Shown: positions 27,247-36,866, counted from the stretch's first letter. The stretch: 64,000 nucleotides of DNA from Ensifer adhaerens (GCA_900215285.1 OCMG01000002.1:1-64000); one strand, 5' to 3'. Made by a program: numbers and translations. The notes: generated by a model from the sequence alone, not told the origin.

Positions 27247-28836
27247 ATGATGCAAAAGTCCGATCCACATATTCTGGCGATCGATCTGGGAACAAGCGGC
27301 TGCAAGGTCGGACTGGTCTCAGCGACGGGGCATATCGCCGCCTGGGCCTTTCGCCCTGTGGAATTGCTGGTCGTGGATCACATCGGGGCCGAACAGCGGC
27401 CGCAAGACTGGTGGAACGCCTTTATCGAGGCAAGCCGGGAGGCGTTGTCGCAAGGCACCGTCTCACCCGAAAAGATCGTGGGCATCTGTGCATCGACGCA
27501 GGGCGAAGGCACGATTGCGGTGGATCGCAATCGCCAACCGCTGACCAACGGCATCACCTGGCTCGACATGCGCGGCGCGCGGCATCTGAAGAAATCCATG
27601 CGCGGGGCGTTGAAGGTCGCTGGCTACAATGCGGTCAAGCTGCAAAAATGGCTGCGGCTCTGCGGCGGCGCGCCGGCCCTGTCCGGCAAGGACCCCGCCG
27701 CCCATATGCTCTTCGTCCGTAATGAACTGCCCGGCATCTACGAGAAGACCTACAAGTTCCTCAATGTTCTCGACTTCTTCAATCTGCGTCTCACCGGTCG
27801 ATTCTGCGCGACGCAGGATTCCATCCTGACCTCATGGGTCACCGACAATCGAAACGTAGACAATATCCGCTATGACGACGGCCTGATCGCCGCGAGCGGC
27901 ATCGACAAGTCGAAGTTTCCCGATCTCGTGCGCTGCACCGATGTCATCGGCACGCTGTTGCCCGAGGTCGCCCACCAAATCGGCCTGTCTCCCAAGACCC
28001 CGGTCGTCGCGGGTGCGATCGATAACTCGGCCGCCGCCATCGGCGCCGGAGCCTATGAGGACTTTCAGGCGCATCTCTACATGGGCTCATCTTCCTGGAT
28101 CGGTGCGCACGTGCCCTTCAAGAAAACGAGCGTCTTCGATCAGATCGCTTCCATTCCATGCCCCGCACCGTCGAAATATCTGATGATGGCTATGCAATCG
28201 AGTGGCGCGGCCAATATCGCCTTCCTCAAGGATCGCATGGTCTACCACGACGATGGGCTTTACAGGGGCGAGCCGACACCGGATGTCTATGCCGTGCTGG
28301 ACGAGATTGCAGCTCGCACGCCGGCCGGCGCACAAGGCATGGTTTATCTCCCTTGGCTCTTCGGCGAGCGCAGCCCCGTCGACGACGCGTCCCTCCGCGC
28401 CGGCATTTTCAACATGAGCATCGAGCATAATCGCGAGACGCTGGTGCGCGCGGTGTTCGAAGGCGTGGCGCTCAACACGCGCTGGATGATGCGCCCGGTC
28501 AACAAGTTCCTAGGCCGCAAGATCGAGGAACTGACCATTATCGGCGGCGGAGCCATGTCCAATGCCTGGTGCCAGATTTTCGCGGATGTGCTGAATGTCG
28601 GCATTCGCCAGCCCCGCGATCCGATGAAGGCCAATGCGCTTGGCGCAACCTTCATCGCCCTGCACGGGCTGAACATCATGGATATGCGCGAGACAACCAA
28701 ATCCGTCGTCATCGACCGCATCTATGAACCGCAGGTGGCCAATCGCCAGCTTTACGACGAACGCTTCGGAATTTTCACCGAATTGCACAAGCGCCTAGCC
28801 CCACTCTACCGCCGCCTCAATGGCGCGAAAGGATGA
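27247..28836 (+). CDS. FGGY-family carbohydrate kinase
   Basis: A 529-residue sugar/polyol kinase of the ASKHA fold. The phosphate-1 loop is ILAIDLGTSGCKVGL, and the FGGY C-terminal part shows EELTIIGGGAMSNAWCQI and RQPRDPMKANALGATF. It resembles xylulokinases but is not clearly any one type. It is the first gene of a tight unit: class II aldolase (5 bases on), class III aminotransferase, and an aldolase-like protein. A kinase followed by a class II aldolase usually means phosphorylation of a ketose or polyol and cleavage to a C2/C3 pair. Confidence 0.88.
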   Translation: MMQKSDPHILAIDLGTSGCKVGLVSATGHIAAWAFRPVELLVVDHIGAEQRPQDWWNAFIEASREALSQGTVSPEKIVGICASTQGEGTIAVDRNRQPLTNGITWLDMRGARHLKKSMRGALKVAGYNAVKLQKWLRLCGGAPALSGKDPAAHMLFVRNELPGIYEKTYKFLNVLDFFNLRLTGRFCATQDSILTSWVTDNRNVDNIRYDDGLIAASGIDKSKFPDLVRCTDVIGTLLPEVAHQIGLSPKTPVVAGAIDNSAAAIGAGAYEDFQAHLYMGSSSWIGAHVPFKKTSVFDQIASIPCPAPSKYLMMAMQSSGAANIAFLKDRMVYHDDGLYRGEPTPDVYAVLDEIAARTPAGAQGMVYLPWLFGERSPVDDASLRAGIFNMSIEHNRETLVRAVFEGVALNTRWMMRPVNKFLGRKIEELTIIGGGAMSNAWCQIFADVLNVGIRQPRDPMKANALGATFIALHGLNIMDMRETTKSVVIDRIYEPQVANRQLYDERFGIFTELHKRLAPLYRRLNGAKG

Positions 28837-28840
28837 TGTG

Positions 28841-29494
28841 ATGATCAGTTTCGCCAGGGAAAGACAGTATGTCGCCGACATGTGCCGCACACTCGCCGAT
28901 GCTGGCTATTTCGCCGGCACGGGCGGCAATCTCGGCCTGCGTCTCAACGACAGGCTGATGGCTGTGACACCGTCTGCGCTCGACTACTACCTGATCCATG
29001 CCGAAGACGTCGTCGTCCTCGATATCGACACGCTCGCGATCGTGGAAGGCGAAAGAACCCCGACAGTCGAAAAGGCGCTGCATGCCGCAATGCTGAAAGC
29101 ACACCCTGCTCATGGCGTCAGCATCCACACCCACCAGCCGGTGGCGAGCGCGGTTGCGCTGTCACACGAGGTTCTGCCCTGGCCAGCTGGCATGGATCGA
29201 ACCGGACTCGGCCCCCATATCGCCGTCATCCCCTATCGCCCCTCGGGCACCGGCATGTTGGCGAAGGTCTTCCGCAAGAACCTGCGCTCCGACATCAACG
29301 CCTATCTGATGGCCAGCCATGGCGCGATCTGCTCGGCGCCGGACTTTCAGGCGGGGCTTGGCGTCATCCGCAAGATCGATGCGGCTGCAGCCGCATTCCT
29401 CCGCGCGCGACTGGAGAGCCGCGCAAACCTCGACAAGCAGGTTCAGGCGAGCCTTCTGAAGACTTTGAACAAGATTGAAATGATGGGAGCTTGA
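28841..29494 (+). CDS. Class II aldolase/adducin family protein
   Basis: A 217-residue zinc aldolase of the fuculose/rhamnulose-phosphate type. The phosphate-loop-like GTGGNLGLRL, the catalytic Glu in TPTVEKALHAAM, the metal His pair in SIHTHQP and the third His in MASHGAI are all present, so it should be active. An in-frame ATG at 28820 overlaps the kinase gene; the ATG at 28841 follows AAAGGATGATG and is preferred. It probably cleaves the product of the upstream kinase. Confidence 0.87.
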   Translation: MISFARERQYVADMCRTLADAGYFAGTGGNLGLRLNDRLMAVTPSALDYYLIHAEDVVVLDIDTLAIVEGERTPTVEKALHAAMLKAHPAHGVSIHTHQPVASAVALSHEVLPWPAGMDRTGLGPHIAVIPYRPSGTGMLAKVFRKNLRSDINAYLMASHGAICSAPDFQAGLGVIRKIDAAAAAFLRARLESRANLDKQVQASLLKTLNKIEMMGA

Positions 29495-29497
29495 GAC

Positions 29498-30961
29498 ATG
29501 AACATGAGCGCAGACATCTCCACCAACGCCTATTCGATCAGCGCCTGGCCGGACTATGCAGACCTGATGGACCGTCTCAACGCCCTGCTGAAGCAGCCGG
29601 TGCGCGGTATTGCGCGGCAGAACATGCCGCAAGTGCTCGACTATTTCGAAGAGAAGTGCAAGACCTCGAAGGCGCTGGCCGAGCGCGCCCAGGAGGTCAT
29701 TCCCGGTGGCGTGCAGCACAATCTCGCCTTCAACTATCCCTTCGCCATCGCCGCCGCCAAGGTGGACGGCGCCTATATGTGGGACGAGGACGGCAACCGC
29801 TATATCGACTTTCTTCAGGCCGGCGGCCCGACCATTCTGGGTTCGAACTATCAGCCGGTTAGGCAGAAGGTTCACGAAATCGTCGAAAGCTGCGGCCCGG
29901 TGACCGGCCTGCTGCACGAATACGAGATCAAGCTCGCCGAGATCATCCGCAAGTACATGCCCGGCATCGAAATGTTCCGCATGCTGGGTTCGGGCACTGA
30001 GGCGGTCATGGGCGCAATCCGCCTCGCCCGCGCCCATACCGGCAAGAAATGGGTGATCAAGGTCGGCGGCGATTATCACGGCTGGTCGGATCAGATGGTC
30101 TATGGCATGCGCGTCCCCGGCACCGGCCGCCGCGAGGCTCACGGCATTCCGAAGGGCTCGACGGCCTACACGCAGGAGGTCTTTCCCAACGAACTCGGGT
30201 CGCTGCGCCGCAAGCTGATGCTCAACAAGATCCGCGGCGGCACCGCCGCCGTCATCGTCGAGCCACTCGGCCCCGAAAGCGGCACGCGCCCAGTCACGCC
30301 TGAATACAATCGCGAAGTCCGCAAGCTCTGCGACGAATTCGGCGCGCTGCTGATCTTCGACGAAGTCGTCACTGGCTTCCGCGTCGGCATGGGCGGCGGC
30401 CAGGGCTATTTCAAGGTGAAGCCCGACATCACCGTTTTCGGCAAGGCGATTACCGGCGGTTACCCGATGGCCGGCGGCATCGGCGGCGCCAAGGAGATCA
30501 TGATGACGCTCGCCGGCGGCATCGGCGGCAAGGGCGGCAAGCGCGCCTTTGTCGGCGGCACGCTCTCGGCCAATCCGCTCTCCTGCGTCGCCGGCTATTA
30601 CGCCATTGAGGAAATGGCCCGCACGGGCGCTCCTGTTCTCGCCGGTCGCGCCGGCGACAGGCTGACTGCCGGGCTCAAGGAGATCATGAACCGGCTCGGC
30701 CTGCCTTACGTCGTCTACAACATGGGCTCCATCGTCCACCTGCAGACCTCGGCCGTGCTGCTCATGAGCATGCGAAACCCGATCAAGCTGATGCGGGAAG
30801 CGAATGCCCGCAAGCATCTGATGGAAGAGATGGGCGCCGCCTATCTTTCCCGCGGTATCCTGACGCTCGCTGGCAGCCGCATCTATACGAGCATGGCCGA
30901 CACGGATGACGTCATCGACGATGCACTCAACCGTTTCGAAGACGTTTTCAAGCTGGTGTGA
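29498..30961 (+). CDS. Class III PLP aminotransferase, glutamate-1-semialdehyde aminomutase-like
   Basis: A 487-residue PLP enzyme. The Schiff-base Lys316 lies in DITVFGKAITGGYP, the phosphate-binding SGTEAVMGAIRLARAHTG is present and LIFDEVVTGFRVG carries the Asp that contacts the pyridine ring. The protein is about 50 residues longer at the N terminus than HemL, so it is not the housekeeping enzyme. It begins three bases after the aldolase stop. In this operon it may aminate or deaminate an aldehyde produced by aldol cleavage. Confidence 0.88.
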   Translation: MNMSADISTNAYSISAWPDYADLMDRLNALLKQPVRGIARQNMPQVLDYFEEKCKTSKALAERAQEVIPGGVQHNLAFNYPFAIAAAKVDGAYMWDEDGNRYIDFLQAGGPTILGSNYQPVRQKVHEIVESCGPVTGLLHEYEIKLAEIIRKYMPGIEMFRMLGSGTEAVMGAIRLARAHTGKKWVIKVGGDYHGWSDQMVYGMRVPGTGRREAHGIPKGSTAYTQEVFPNELGSLRRKLMLNKIRGGTAAVIVEPLGPESGTRPVTPEYNREVRKLCDEFGALLIFDEVVTGFRVGMGGGQGYFKVKPDITVFGKAITGGYPMAGGIGGAKEIMMTLAGGIGGKGGKRAFVGGTLSANPLSCVAGYYAIEEMARTGAPVLAGRAGDRLTAGLKEIMNRLGLPYVVYNMGSIVHLQTSAVLLMSMRNPIKLMREANARKHLMEEMGAAYLSRGILTLAGSRIYTSMADTDDVIDDALNRFEDVFKLV

Positions 30962-30965
30962 CACG

Positions 30966-31616
30966 ATGAAGCCCGACCGCATGACGATCGAAGAGACCCT
31001 GGGGCTGGCCGCAACGCGCCTTGCCGGCAAAGGATTGCTGAAACCCGGCGACACGCTGTCCCAGCGCATTCCAGAGCAGAACGCCATGGTCCTGACCCGG
31101 ATCAAGGCCGGTCAGGACGTATCGGAAGAGTTCCTATGGTCGCCCCTGACGGGTTCATCCACGGACCTGCATCAGGCCATCTACACCGCACGCCCCGATG
31201 TCGGGGCGATTGCGGCAGGTCAATTCACATGGACGAGCATGCTTACCCGCCTCGACCTCACCATGCCGCCGATCTTCGATGAACAGATCCGCCAACTCGG
31301 CGTCGAGACCCGCCGCGTCGGCCGCCGCTCGACCGATGGCGGCGCATTTCCGGCGCTTCAAAACGGCGCCAACGGCTATTGTCTCGACGACGTCTCGATC
31401 TGCCTCGGCATGGGGCTCGAGCGTCTCCTGCTCAATATCGAAATTCTCGAGAAGTCCGCAGAGAGCTTCGTTCTGGCCGCGAGCGCGGGTCTGAAGGTCA
31501 GGCGCATTCCGTGGCTGATCAAATATATCGCCAACGGACGCCTGAAGAGGGACCAGAAGGACGCCGCAGCGCGGCATTTACGCGGCGAGCGCTCGATCAT
31601 GAAGGCGGGCTACTAG
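30966..31616 (+). CDS. Class II aldolase-fold protein lacking the metal ligands
   Basis: A 216-residue relative of the aldolase at 28841. The fold landmarks are recognisable (KGLLKPGDTLSQRIP, TGSSTDLHQAIYTARPDVGAI). Where the active enzyme has HTH, this one has AAG before QFTW; where it has SHGAI, this one has NGANG; and the catalytic Glu region reads SSTDLH. All three metal-binding histidines are therefore missing. It begins four bases after the aminotransferase gene and is surely co-expressed. It may be a regulatory partner or a repurposed enzyme. Confidence 0.75.
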   Translation: MKPDRMTIEETLGLAATRLAGKGLLKPGDTLSQRIPEQNAMVLTRIKAGQDVSEEFLWSPLTGSSTDLHQAIYTARPDVGAIAAGQFTWTSMLTRLDLTMPPIFDEQIRQLGVETRRVGRRSTDGGAFPALQNGANGYCLDDVSICLGMGLERLLLNIEILEKSAESFVLAASAGLKVRRIPWLIKYIANGRLKRDQKDAAARHLRGERSIMKAGY

Positions 31617-31743
31617 GCGCAAGGTTTCGCAAAAGTGGGAAACGGCCTCGCGTCTGCGCGACGTCAAAACAAAAAGGAAGATCGTCCGCGAGCCGGCATG
31701 CAGGAGCAACTTTAGCCAAGATATAAAAAGGGGATCGACGCAT

Positions 31744-32796
31744 ATGGAAGAAACAGTTCTGATTACCGGTGGCACAGGCTTTGTCGCCAGCCACATCATC
31801 CTCCAGCTTCTCGCCGACGGCACAACGGTTCATGCCACCGCCCGAAGTCTCAAAAACAAATCCAAGGTCCAGCCTCTCCTTGATCTACAGGCACGCTACC
31901 CCGGACGGCTGAAACTGTTCGAGGCGGATCTGCTGAAGGAAGGCTCGTTCGACGCGGCGATGGCCGGATGCTCGGTCGTCTATCACGTCGCCTCGCCGTT
32001 CAAGCTGCCTGAGAAGATCAAGGACGGGCAGACCGAAATGGTCGAGCCGGCTCTCAACGGTAGCCGCAATGTGCTGACCTCGGTCAACCGCACGGAGAGC
32101 GTCAAGCGCGTGGTCATGACGTCGACCATCGGCGCCATTTTCGGCGACTACATCGATGTCTACGCGATGAAGAACCGTACGCTTTCGGAGGACTATTTCA
32201 ACACGACGAGCAATGTCAAAAACAATCCCTACCATTATTCCAAGGTGCTTGCCGAAAAGGAAGCCTGGAAGATGAACGAGGCGCAGAGCCGCTGGTCGCT
32301 GGTTGCGATCAACCCGGGGATGGTGCTCGGCCCGTCCATCACACCGGCCTCGGAATCCGGGTCGCTTTTCCTGCTGGACGAAATGTTCAAGGGCTATTTC
32401 TTCTACGGCATGCCGGACCTGTCGCTTGCCTGCGTCGACGTTCGCGAAGTGGCAGCAGCCCATATTCGCGCAGCGAGAAATCCGAACGCCCACGGCCGCT
32501 ACATCGTCGCGGAGGATCACACCCGCAGCTTCGTGGAAATCGCGGGCTATGCTCGGCAGGTTCATTCCCGGCCCTATATGCTCCCGTCTTGGCAGATCCC
32601 GAATGCTGTCGTTCGTATCATAGGACCGCTGTTCGGGCTGACGCAGGAATACATGTCGCACCACCTCGGCATCCGCTTCGCGCTCGACAATAGGCGCAGC
32701 CGAACCGAACTCGGCATCGTTTACAGGCCGATTTCGGAGACAATCGAGGATCATTATCGCAGCTGGGCCGCCCAGCGAAACGCATCAAAAGCCTGA
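31744..32796 (+). CDS. NAD(P)-dependent epimerase/dehydratase, dihydroflavonol-reductase-like extended SDR
   Basis: A 350-residue extended short-chain dehydrogenase. The Rossmann motif is VLITGGTGFVASHI and the active-site YHYSK is YxxxK. The segment CSVVYHVASPF and the NPGMVLGPSI loop match cinnamoyl-CoA/dihydroflavonol-reductase-like proteins, many of which reduce aldehydes or ketones. It lies 127 bases after the aldolase-like gene and 16 bases before a classical SDR gene. The substrate is unknown, and an aromatic or aldol-derived aldehyde is possible. Confidence 0.85.
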   Translation: MEETVLITGGTGFVASHIILQLLADGTTVHATARSLKNKSKVQPLLDLQARYPGRLKLFEADLLKEGSFDAAMAGCSVVYHVASPFKLPEKIKDGQTEMVEPALNGSRNVLTSVNRTESVKRVVMTSTIGAIFGDYIDVYAMKNRTLSEDYFNTTSNVKNNPYHYSKVLAEKEAWKMNEAQSRWSLVAINPGMVLGPSITPASESGSLFLLDEMFKGYFFYGMPDLSLACVDVREVAAAHIRAARNPNAHGRYIVAEDHTRSFVEIAGYARQVHSRPYMLPSWQIPNAVVRIIGPLFGLTQEYMSHHLGIRFALDNRRSRTELGIVYRPISETIEDHYRSWAAQRNASKA

Positions 32797-32812
32797 AAGC
32801 GGGGGCCACGTC

Positions 32813-33559
32813 ATGAAGTTCGCCGGCCAGGTCATCCTCATCGTCGGCGCGTCTTCGGGAATGGGGCGCGTTCTAGCCGCTCGGCTTGCCGCCGAAGGCG
32901 CAAAAGTCGTTGTAACGGCGCGACGGCAGACACGTTTCGAGACGCTCGCCAAGGAAATTCGCGACGCCGGCGGCGAATGTCTGCCACTCGCCGCGGATGC
33001 CGCCGACGAGGCTGCCGCTGCGGATGTCGTGTCCGCGACGGTCGCCCGCTATGGCCGGCTCGACATGATCTATCTGAATGCTGGCGGCGCACCCGCGCTT
33101 GACATGCGCACCATGACGGCCGCGGACGTCAACGCATACATGCGCTCCAATTATGACGTCGTGGTCAATTACCTGTTTCCGGCCCTTCAGCAGATGATGA
33201 AACAGGGCGGCGGCTTTGTCGGCCACACCAATTCGCTGGCTGGCTTCCTGGGCGTTCCGCTCCAGGGCCCATACTCGGCAGCCAAAAGCGCTGCCATGAT
33301 CCTGATCGACACCTGCCGCGTCGAATTCAAACGCTACGGCATCAAGTTCATCACCGTCTATCCCGGGTTCGTGGCCACCGAAAAAACGCAGGGCGATGGA
33401 ATGCCGGCGCCCCTGGAAATCTCGGAGGACAAGGCTGTCGATCATATCATGTATGCATTGAGCAGAGAAAAGTCCGATCATCTCTTTCCCTTTTCCATGC
33501 GGGCCCTGATCCGCCTGGCGCAGTTCCTGCCGAAAGCCGTCGTTCTGTGGATTCTGTAA
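32813..33559 (+). CDS. Short-chain dehydrogenase/reductase (classical SDR)
   Basis: A 248-residue protein. Cofactor motif VGASSGMG, the NAG motif LNAGGAP, catalytic Ser in HTNSLAG, and YSAAK at the active site are all visible, followed by the family segment ITVYPGFVATE. The basic residue pattern TARRQTR after beta2 hints at NADP preference. It follows the extended SDR gene and precedes the ABC operon. The substrate is unknown. Confidence 0.88.
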   Translation: MKFAGQVILIVGASSGMGRVLAARLAAEGAKVVVTARRQTRFETLAKEIRDAGGECLPLAADAADEAAAADVVSATVARYGRLDMIYLNAGGAPALDMRTMTAADVNAYMRSNYDVVVNYLFPALQQMMKQGGGFVGHTNSLAGFLGVPLQGPYSAAKSAAMILIDTCRVEFKRYGIKFITVYPGFVATEKTQGDGMPAPLEISEDKAVDHIMYALSREKSDHLFPFSMRALIRLAQFLPKAVVLWIL

Positions 33560-33646
33560 AGGACGCTGCCGAAGGACACGGCGGGTCCGGACGTCCTCTG
33601 AGCTGCCACAACCCTCAAGATGGAGTCTTGTGCACCCTTGATATGT

Positions 33647-33656
33647 ATGTATACAT
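33647..33656. promoter_or_regulatory. GntR operator candidate ATGTATACAT (ABC operon)
   Basis: A perfect 10-base palindrome, ATGTATACAT, 115 bases before the binding-protein gene of the branched-chain-type ABC operon. The same sequence occurs at 39955, 41911 and, with one change, at 40885, all in promoter regions of the folate/demethylase genes, so it is probably the site of the GntR protein encoded at 40083-40814. Confidence 0.7.
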
Positions 33657-33770
33657 TGCTTCCCATTATGGAGTGATCGCTGGAGGAAAGTGCTTGGAGG
33701 AGCGTCCTTTCCGTTACGGCTCTGCCGTCGGCGATCAGGGTGTCGGAATGACAAACGGGAGGAAATGCGC

Positions 33771-34940
33771 ATGATCACGAGACGTCAACTCATTGCAAGC
33801 GCAGCGGCTGTTGCCATGCTGTCGGCTGCGGCACCGTCTTTTGCCGCGGACACGGTCAAGATCGGCCTGATCCTGCCGATGACAGGGCCATTCGCCTCGA
33901 CGGGGCGGCAGGTGGAAGCCGGCGTTCGTGCATACATGGCGCTGAACGGCGATACCGCCGGCGGCAAGAAGATCGAGATCGTCTTACGTGACGATGCGGG
34001 CACTGCCGACCAGACACGCCGGATCGCACAGGAACTTGTTGTGAACGACAAGGTCTCTATGCTGATGGGCTTTGGTCTCACGCCACTTGCGATGGCCGTC
34101 GCACCGGTTTTGAACCAGGCGAAGGTGCCGGCCATCATCACCTCGGCCACGACATCGGCCATCATGTCGAAGTCGGATTACTTCGTACGGACCTCCATGG
34201 CCGGTCCGCAGTCGGCTGTCCCGGTCGCCACCTGGGCCGTCAAGAACGGCCTGAAGCGCGTCGTGACGCTGGTCACGGATTACGGCCCGGGCCACGACAT
34301 CGAGAAGGGCTTCACCGATCAGTTCAAGAAAGACGGCGGCGAGATTGTCGAAGCGGTCAGGGTGCCGCTGCAGAACCCCGACTTCGCCCCCTTCCTCCAG
34401 CGCGTGCGCGACGCAAAGCCCGATGCCGTTTTCGTCTTCGTGCCGTCGGGCGTCGGTTCGCTCTTCATGAAGCAGTTCGTCGACCGGGGCCTCGCTGATG
34501 CCGGTATCAAGCTGATTGCCACCGGCGACGTCACCGACGACGACCTGCTCGGTTCCATCGGTGATCCGGCACTCGGCGTCATCACCGGCCATTTTTATTC
34601 GGCCGACCATGACAGCCCGGAAAACAAGGCTTTCGTGAAACAGGTGAAGGATGCCGCCAAGATGCGGCCGAACTTCATGGCCGTCGGCGGCTATGACGCT
34701 ATGCATCTCGCCTATGCCGCACTTGCCAAGACCAATGGCGACACGGACGGGACGAAGCTGATCAATGCCATGAAGGGCATGGAATGGATGAGCCCACGCG
34801 GCCCGATCTCCATCGATCCCGCCACCCGCGACATCGTGCAGGATATCTATATCCGCAAGGTCGAGAAGAAGGACGGCGAGCTCTACAATGTCGAGTTCGA
34901 TACCTTCAAGAAGATCCACGACCCGTTCGTCGCGAAGTAA
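33771..34940 (+). CDS. Branched-chain-type ABC transporter substrate-binding protein (LivJ family)
   Basis: A 389-residue periplasmic protein. The signal peptide is MITRRQLIASAAAVAMLSAA with cleavage near PSFAAD. The mature part starts VKIGLILPMTGPFASTGRQV, the usual LivJ-type opening. GGGAGGA precedes the ATG; an ATG two codons earlier is too close to it. It heads a five-gene transporter operon. Proteins of this family often bind aromatic acids (benzoate, p-coumarate type), and the shared operator with the O-demethylase gene suggests a methoxylated substrate. Confidence 0.9.
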   Translation: MITRRQLIASAAAVAMLSAAAPSFAADTVKIGLILPMTGPFASTGRQVEAGVRAYMALNGDTAGGKKIEIVLRDDAGTADQTRRIAQELVVNDKVSMLMGFGLTPLAMAVAPVLNQAKVPAIITSATTSAIMSKSDYFVRTSMAGPQSAVPVATWAVKNGLKRVVTLVTDYGPGHDIEKGFTDQFKKDGGEIVEAVRVPLQNPDFAPFLQRVRDAKPDAVFVFVPSGVGSLFMKQFVDRGLADAGIKLIATGDVTDDDLLGSIGDPALGVITGHFYSADHDSPENKAFVKQVKDAAKMRPNFMAVGGYDAMHLAYAALAKTNGDTDGTKLINAMKGMEWMSPRGPISIDPATRDIVQDIYIRKVEKKDGELYNVEFDTFKKIHDPFVAK

Positions 34941-35010
34941 CTTGAGGTCGCCGATCTTTCCAAAACCGGCGGCGGGGCGTGATCGCCCCGTCCCATAACC
35001 GGGAGAGACC

Positions 35011-35871
35011 ATGCTGACGATCCTGTTCGACGGCATCGCCTATGGAATGCTGCTTTTCATTCTGGCCTGCGGCTTGTCGATCACGCTCGGGCTGATGAAT
35101 TTTGTCAACCTCGCCCATGGCGCCTTCGCCATGGCGGGGGGCTATGTCACCGTGATCCTGATGAACCGCTACGGCATCTCCTTCTATTGGTGTCTGCCTG
35201 CGGCCTTTCTCGTCACTGCGTTGATCGGCGCAGCGCTGGAAGTCACGCTCTATCGCCGGCTCTATCGTGCATCGCATCTCGATCAGGTGCTCTTCTCCAT
35301 CGGCCTTGTCTTCATGGCCATTGCGGCCGCGGACTATTTCATGGGCGGACAGCAGCAGCTGATGAACCTTCCGGCGGAACTGCGCGGACGCTTCGAATTT
35401 TTCGGCATCGGCATCGGGCGCAGCCGATTGTTTATCATCGGGATCTGCGCCATTCTGGCGGTAGCGCTTCAGCTCGCGTTGACGCGCACCCGCTTCGGCA
35501 GCCAATTGCGTGCCGCCGTCGATGACGGGCGCGTCGCGCGCGGACTCGGCATCAATGTCTCGACCATCTTCGTTCTGACCTTTGCGCTCGGCTCCGGCCT
35601 TGCCGGTCTCGGCGGCGCCCTCGGCGCGGACATGCTCGGGCTGGATCCGAACTTCCCGCTCAAATTCCTCATCTATTTCATGATCGTCGTCACCGTCGGC
35701 GGCACGTCCTCGATCACGGGACCGTTTATCGCGGCACTTCTTCTCGGCATCGCGGATGTGGCCGGCAAATACTACCTTCCACAGGCCGGCGCCTTCATCA
35801 TCTATGCGGTGATGATCCTCGTACTGATCGTCCGCCCCAATGGCCTCTTCACGCGGGAGGGTGGACGATGA
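35011..35871 (+). CDS. Branched-chain-type ABC transporter permease (LivH family)
   Basis: A 286-residue membrane protein with eight or so hydrophobic helices. It opens with ILFDGIAYGMLLFILACGLS and has the family segment LGLMNFVNLAHGAFAMAGGY. It starts after CCGGGAGAGACC and overlaps the LivM-type gene by 4 bases. It forms half of the membrane channel. Confidence 0.92.
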   Translation: MLTILFDGIAYGMLLFILACGLSITLGLMNFVNLAHGAFAMAGGYVTVILMNRYGISFYWCLPAAFLVTALIGAALEVTLYRRLYRASHLDQVLFSIGLVFMAIAAADYFMGGQQQLMNLPAELRGRFEFFGIGIGRSRLFIIGICAILAVALQLALTRTRFGSQLRAAVDDGRVARGLGINVSTIFVLTFALGSGLAGLGGALGADMLGLDPNFPLKFLIYFMIVVTVGGTSSITGPFIAALLLGIADVAGKYYLPQAGAFIIYAVMILVLIVRPNGLFTREGGR

Positions 35872-36866
35872 GTGATCACACCACGGCGCTCGCACTGCTC
35901 AACACCAGGCGCCGCTGGCGCTTCTGGGAAATTGCCCTTTGGGTCGTCGCGGCTGCTGCAATCTTCGTGTTGCCCTCGCAGTTGCTGATCCTGACGGAAA
36001 TCGCCATCCTGGCACTCTTCGCCGTCTCGCTTGATCTCGTCCTCGGCTATGCGGGGATCGTCTCGCTGGGCCACACCGCCTTTTTCGGGCTGGGGGCCTA
36101 TGCGGCCGGCATTCTGGCGCGAAGCTACATCGCCGAACCCGTTACCGGCCTCGTCTTTGCCGGCATCGTCAGCGGTCTTTTCGGGTTGGCGACCAGCTTC
36201 CTCGTGCTGCGCGGTTCGGACCTCACGCGGTTGATGACAACCTTTGGCGTGGCGATGCTGCTCGCGGAGGTCGGCAATCAGGCAGCCTGGCTCACCGGCG
36301 GCGCAGACGGGCTCTCGGGTATTTCCATGAGCCCCATTCTGGGCCTTTTCGAGTTCGACCTCTGGGGTCGAACCGGTTATGTCTATTGCCTGGTCGTTCT
36401 GGTCGCTCTCACCTATATCGCGAGGCGCATCGTCAACTCACCCTTCGGTCTTTCACTGATGGCGATCAAGCGCAACCCACGCCGCGCCGCGATGCTCGGC
36501 ATATCGCCCAAGCGGCGCATCGTCGTGATCTATGCCGTGTCGGCCGCATATGCCGGCATGGCCGGCGCCCTGCTGGCGCAAACGACAAATTTCGTCTCGC
36601 CCGATGTGCTCGCCTTCCATCGCTCGGCTGACGTTCTGCTCGTCCTCGTCATCGGCGGGGCTGGCTACATCTATGGCGGCATTTTCGGTGCGATCATCTT
36701 CACGCTGCTGCGAGACTGGCTCTCGGTTGCCACCCCTCAATACTGGATGTTCTGGATTGGCCTGATCCTCGTCGCCATCGTCCTGATCGGGCGCGAACGA
36801 CTGACTGGATGGCCCACCCTCCTCGTCGCGCGGCTCAAGCTCAGAACGAAGGAGCGCACGCGATGA
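35868..36866 (+). CDS. Branched-chain-type ABC transporter permease (LivM family)
   Basis: A 332-residue membrane protein. The motif YAGIVSLGHTAFFGLGAYAA is the LivM hallmark, and the cytoplasmic loop SPFGLSLMAIKRNPRRAAMLG follows. It overlaps both neighbours by 4 bases (ATGA), so translation is coupled through the operon. Confidence 0.92.
   Translation: MSDHTTALALLNTRRRWRFWEIALWVVAAAAIFVLPSQLLILTEIAILALFAVSLDLVLGYAGIVSLGHTAFFGLGAYAAGILARSYIAEPVTGLVFAGIVSGLFGLATSFLVLRGSDLTRLMTTFGVAMLLAEVGNQAAWLTGGADGLSGISMSPILGLFEFDLWGRTGYVYCLVVLVALTYIARRIVNSPFGLSLMAIKRNPRRAAMLGISPKRRIVVIYAVSAAYAGMAGALLAQTTNFVSPDVLAFHRSADVLLVLVIGGAGYIYGGIFGAIIFTLLRDWLSVATPQYWMFWIGLILVAIVLIGRERLTGWPTLLVARLKLRTKERTR

Noticed and set aside
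29162..31105. 647-codon minus-strand frame opposite the aminotransferase gene
   Set aside because: Antisense to a PLP enzyme with a clear Schiff-base lysine; composition typical of a shadow frame.
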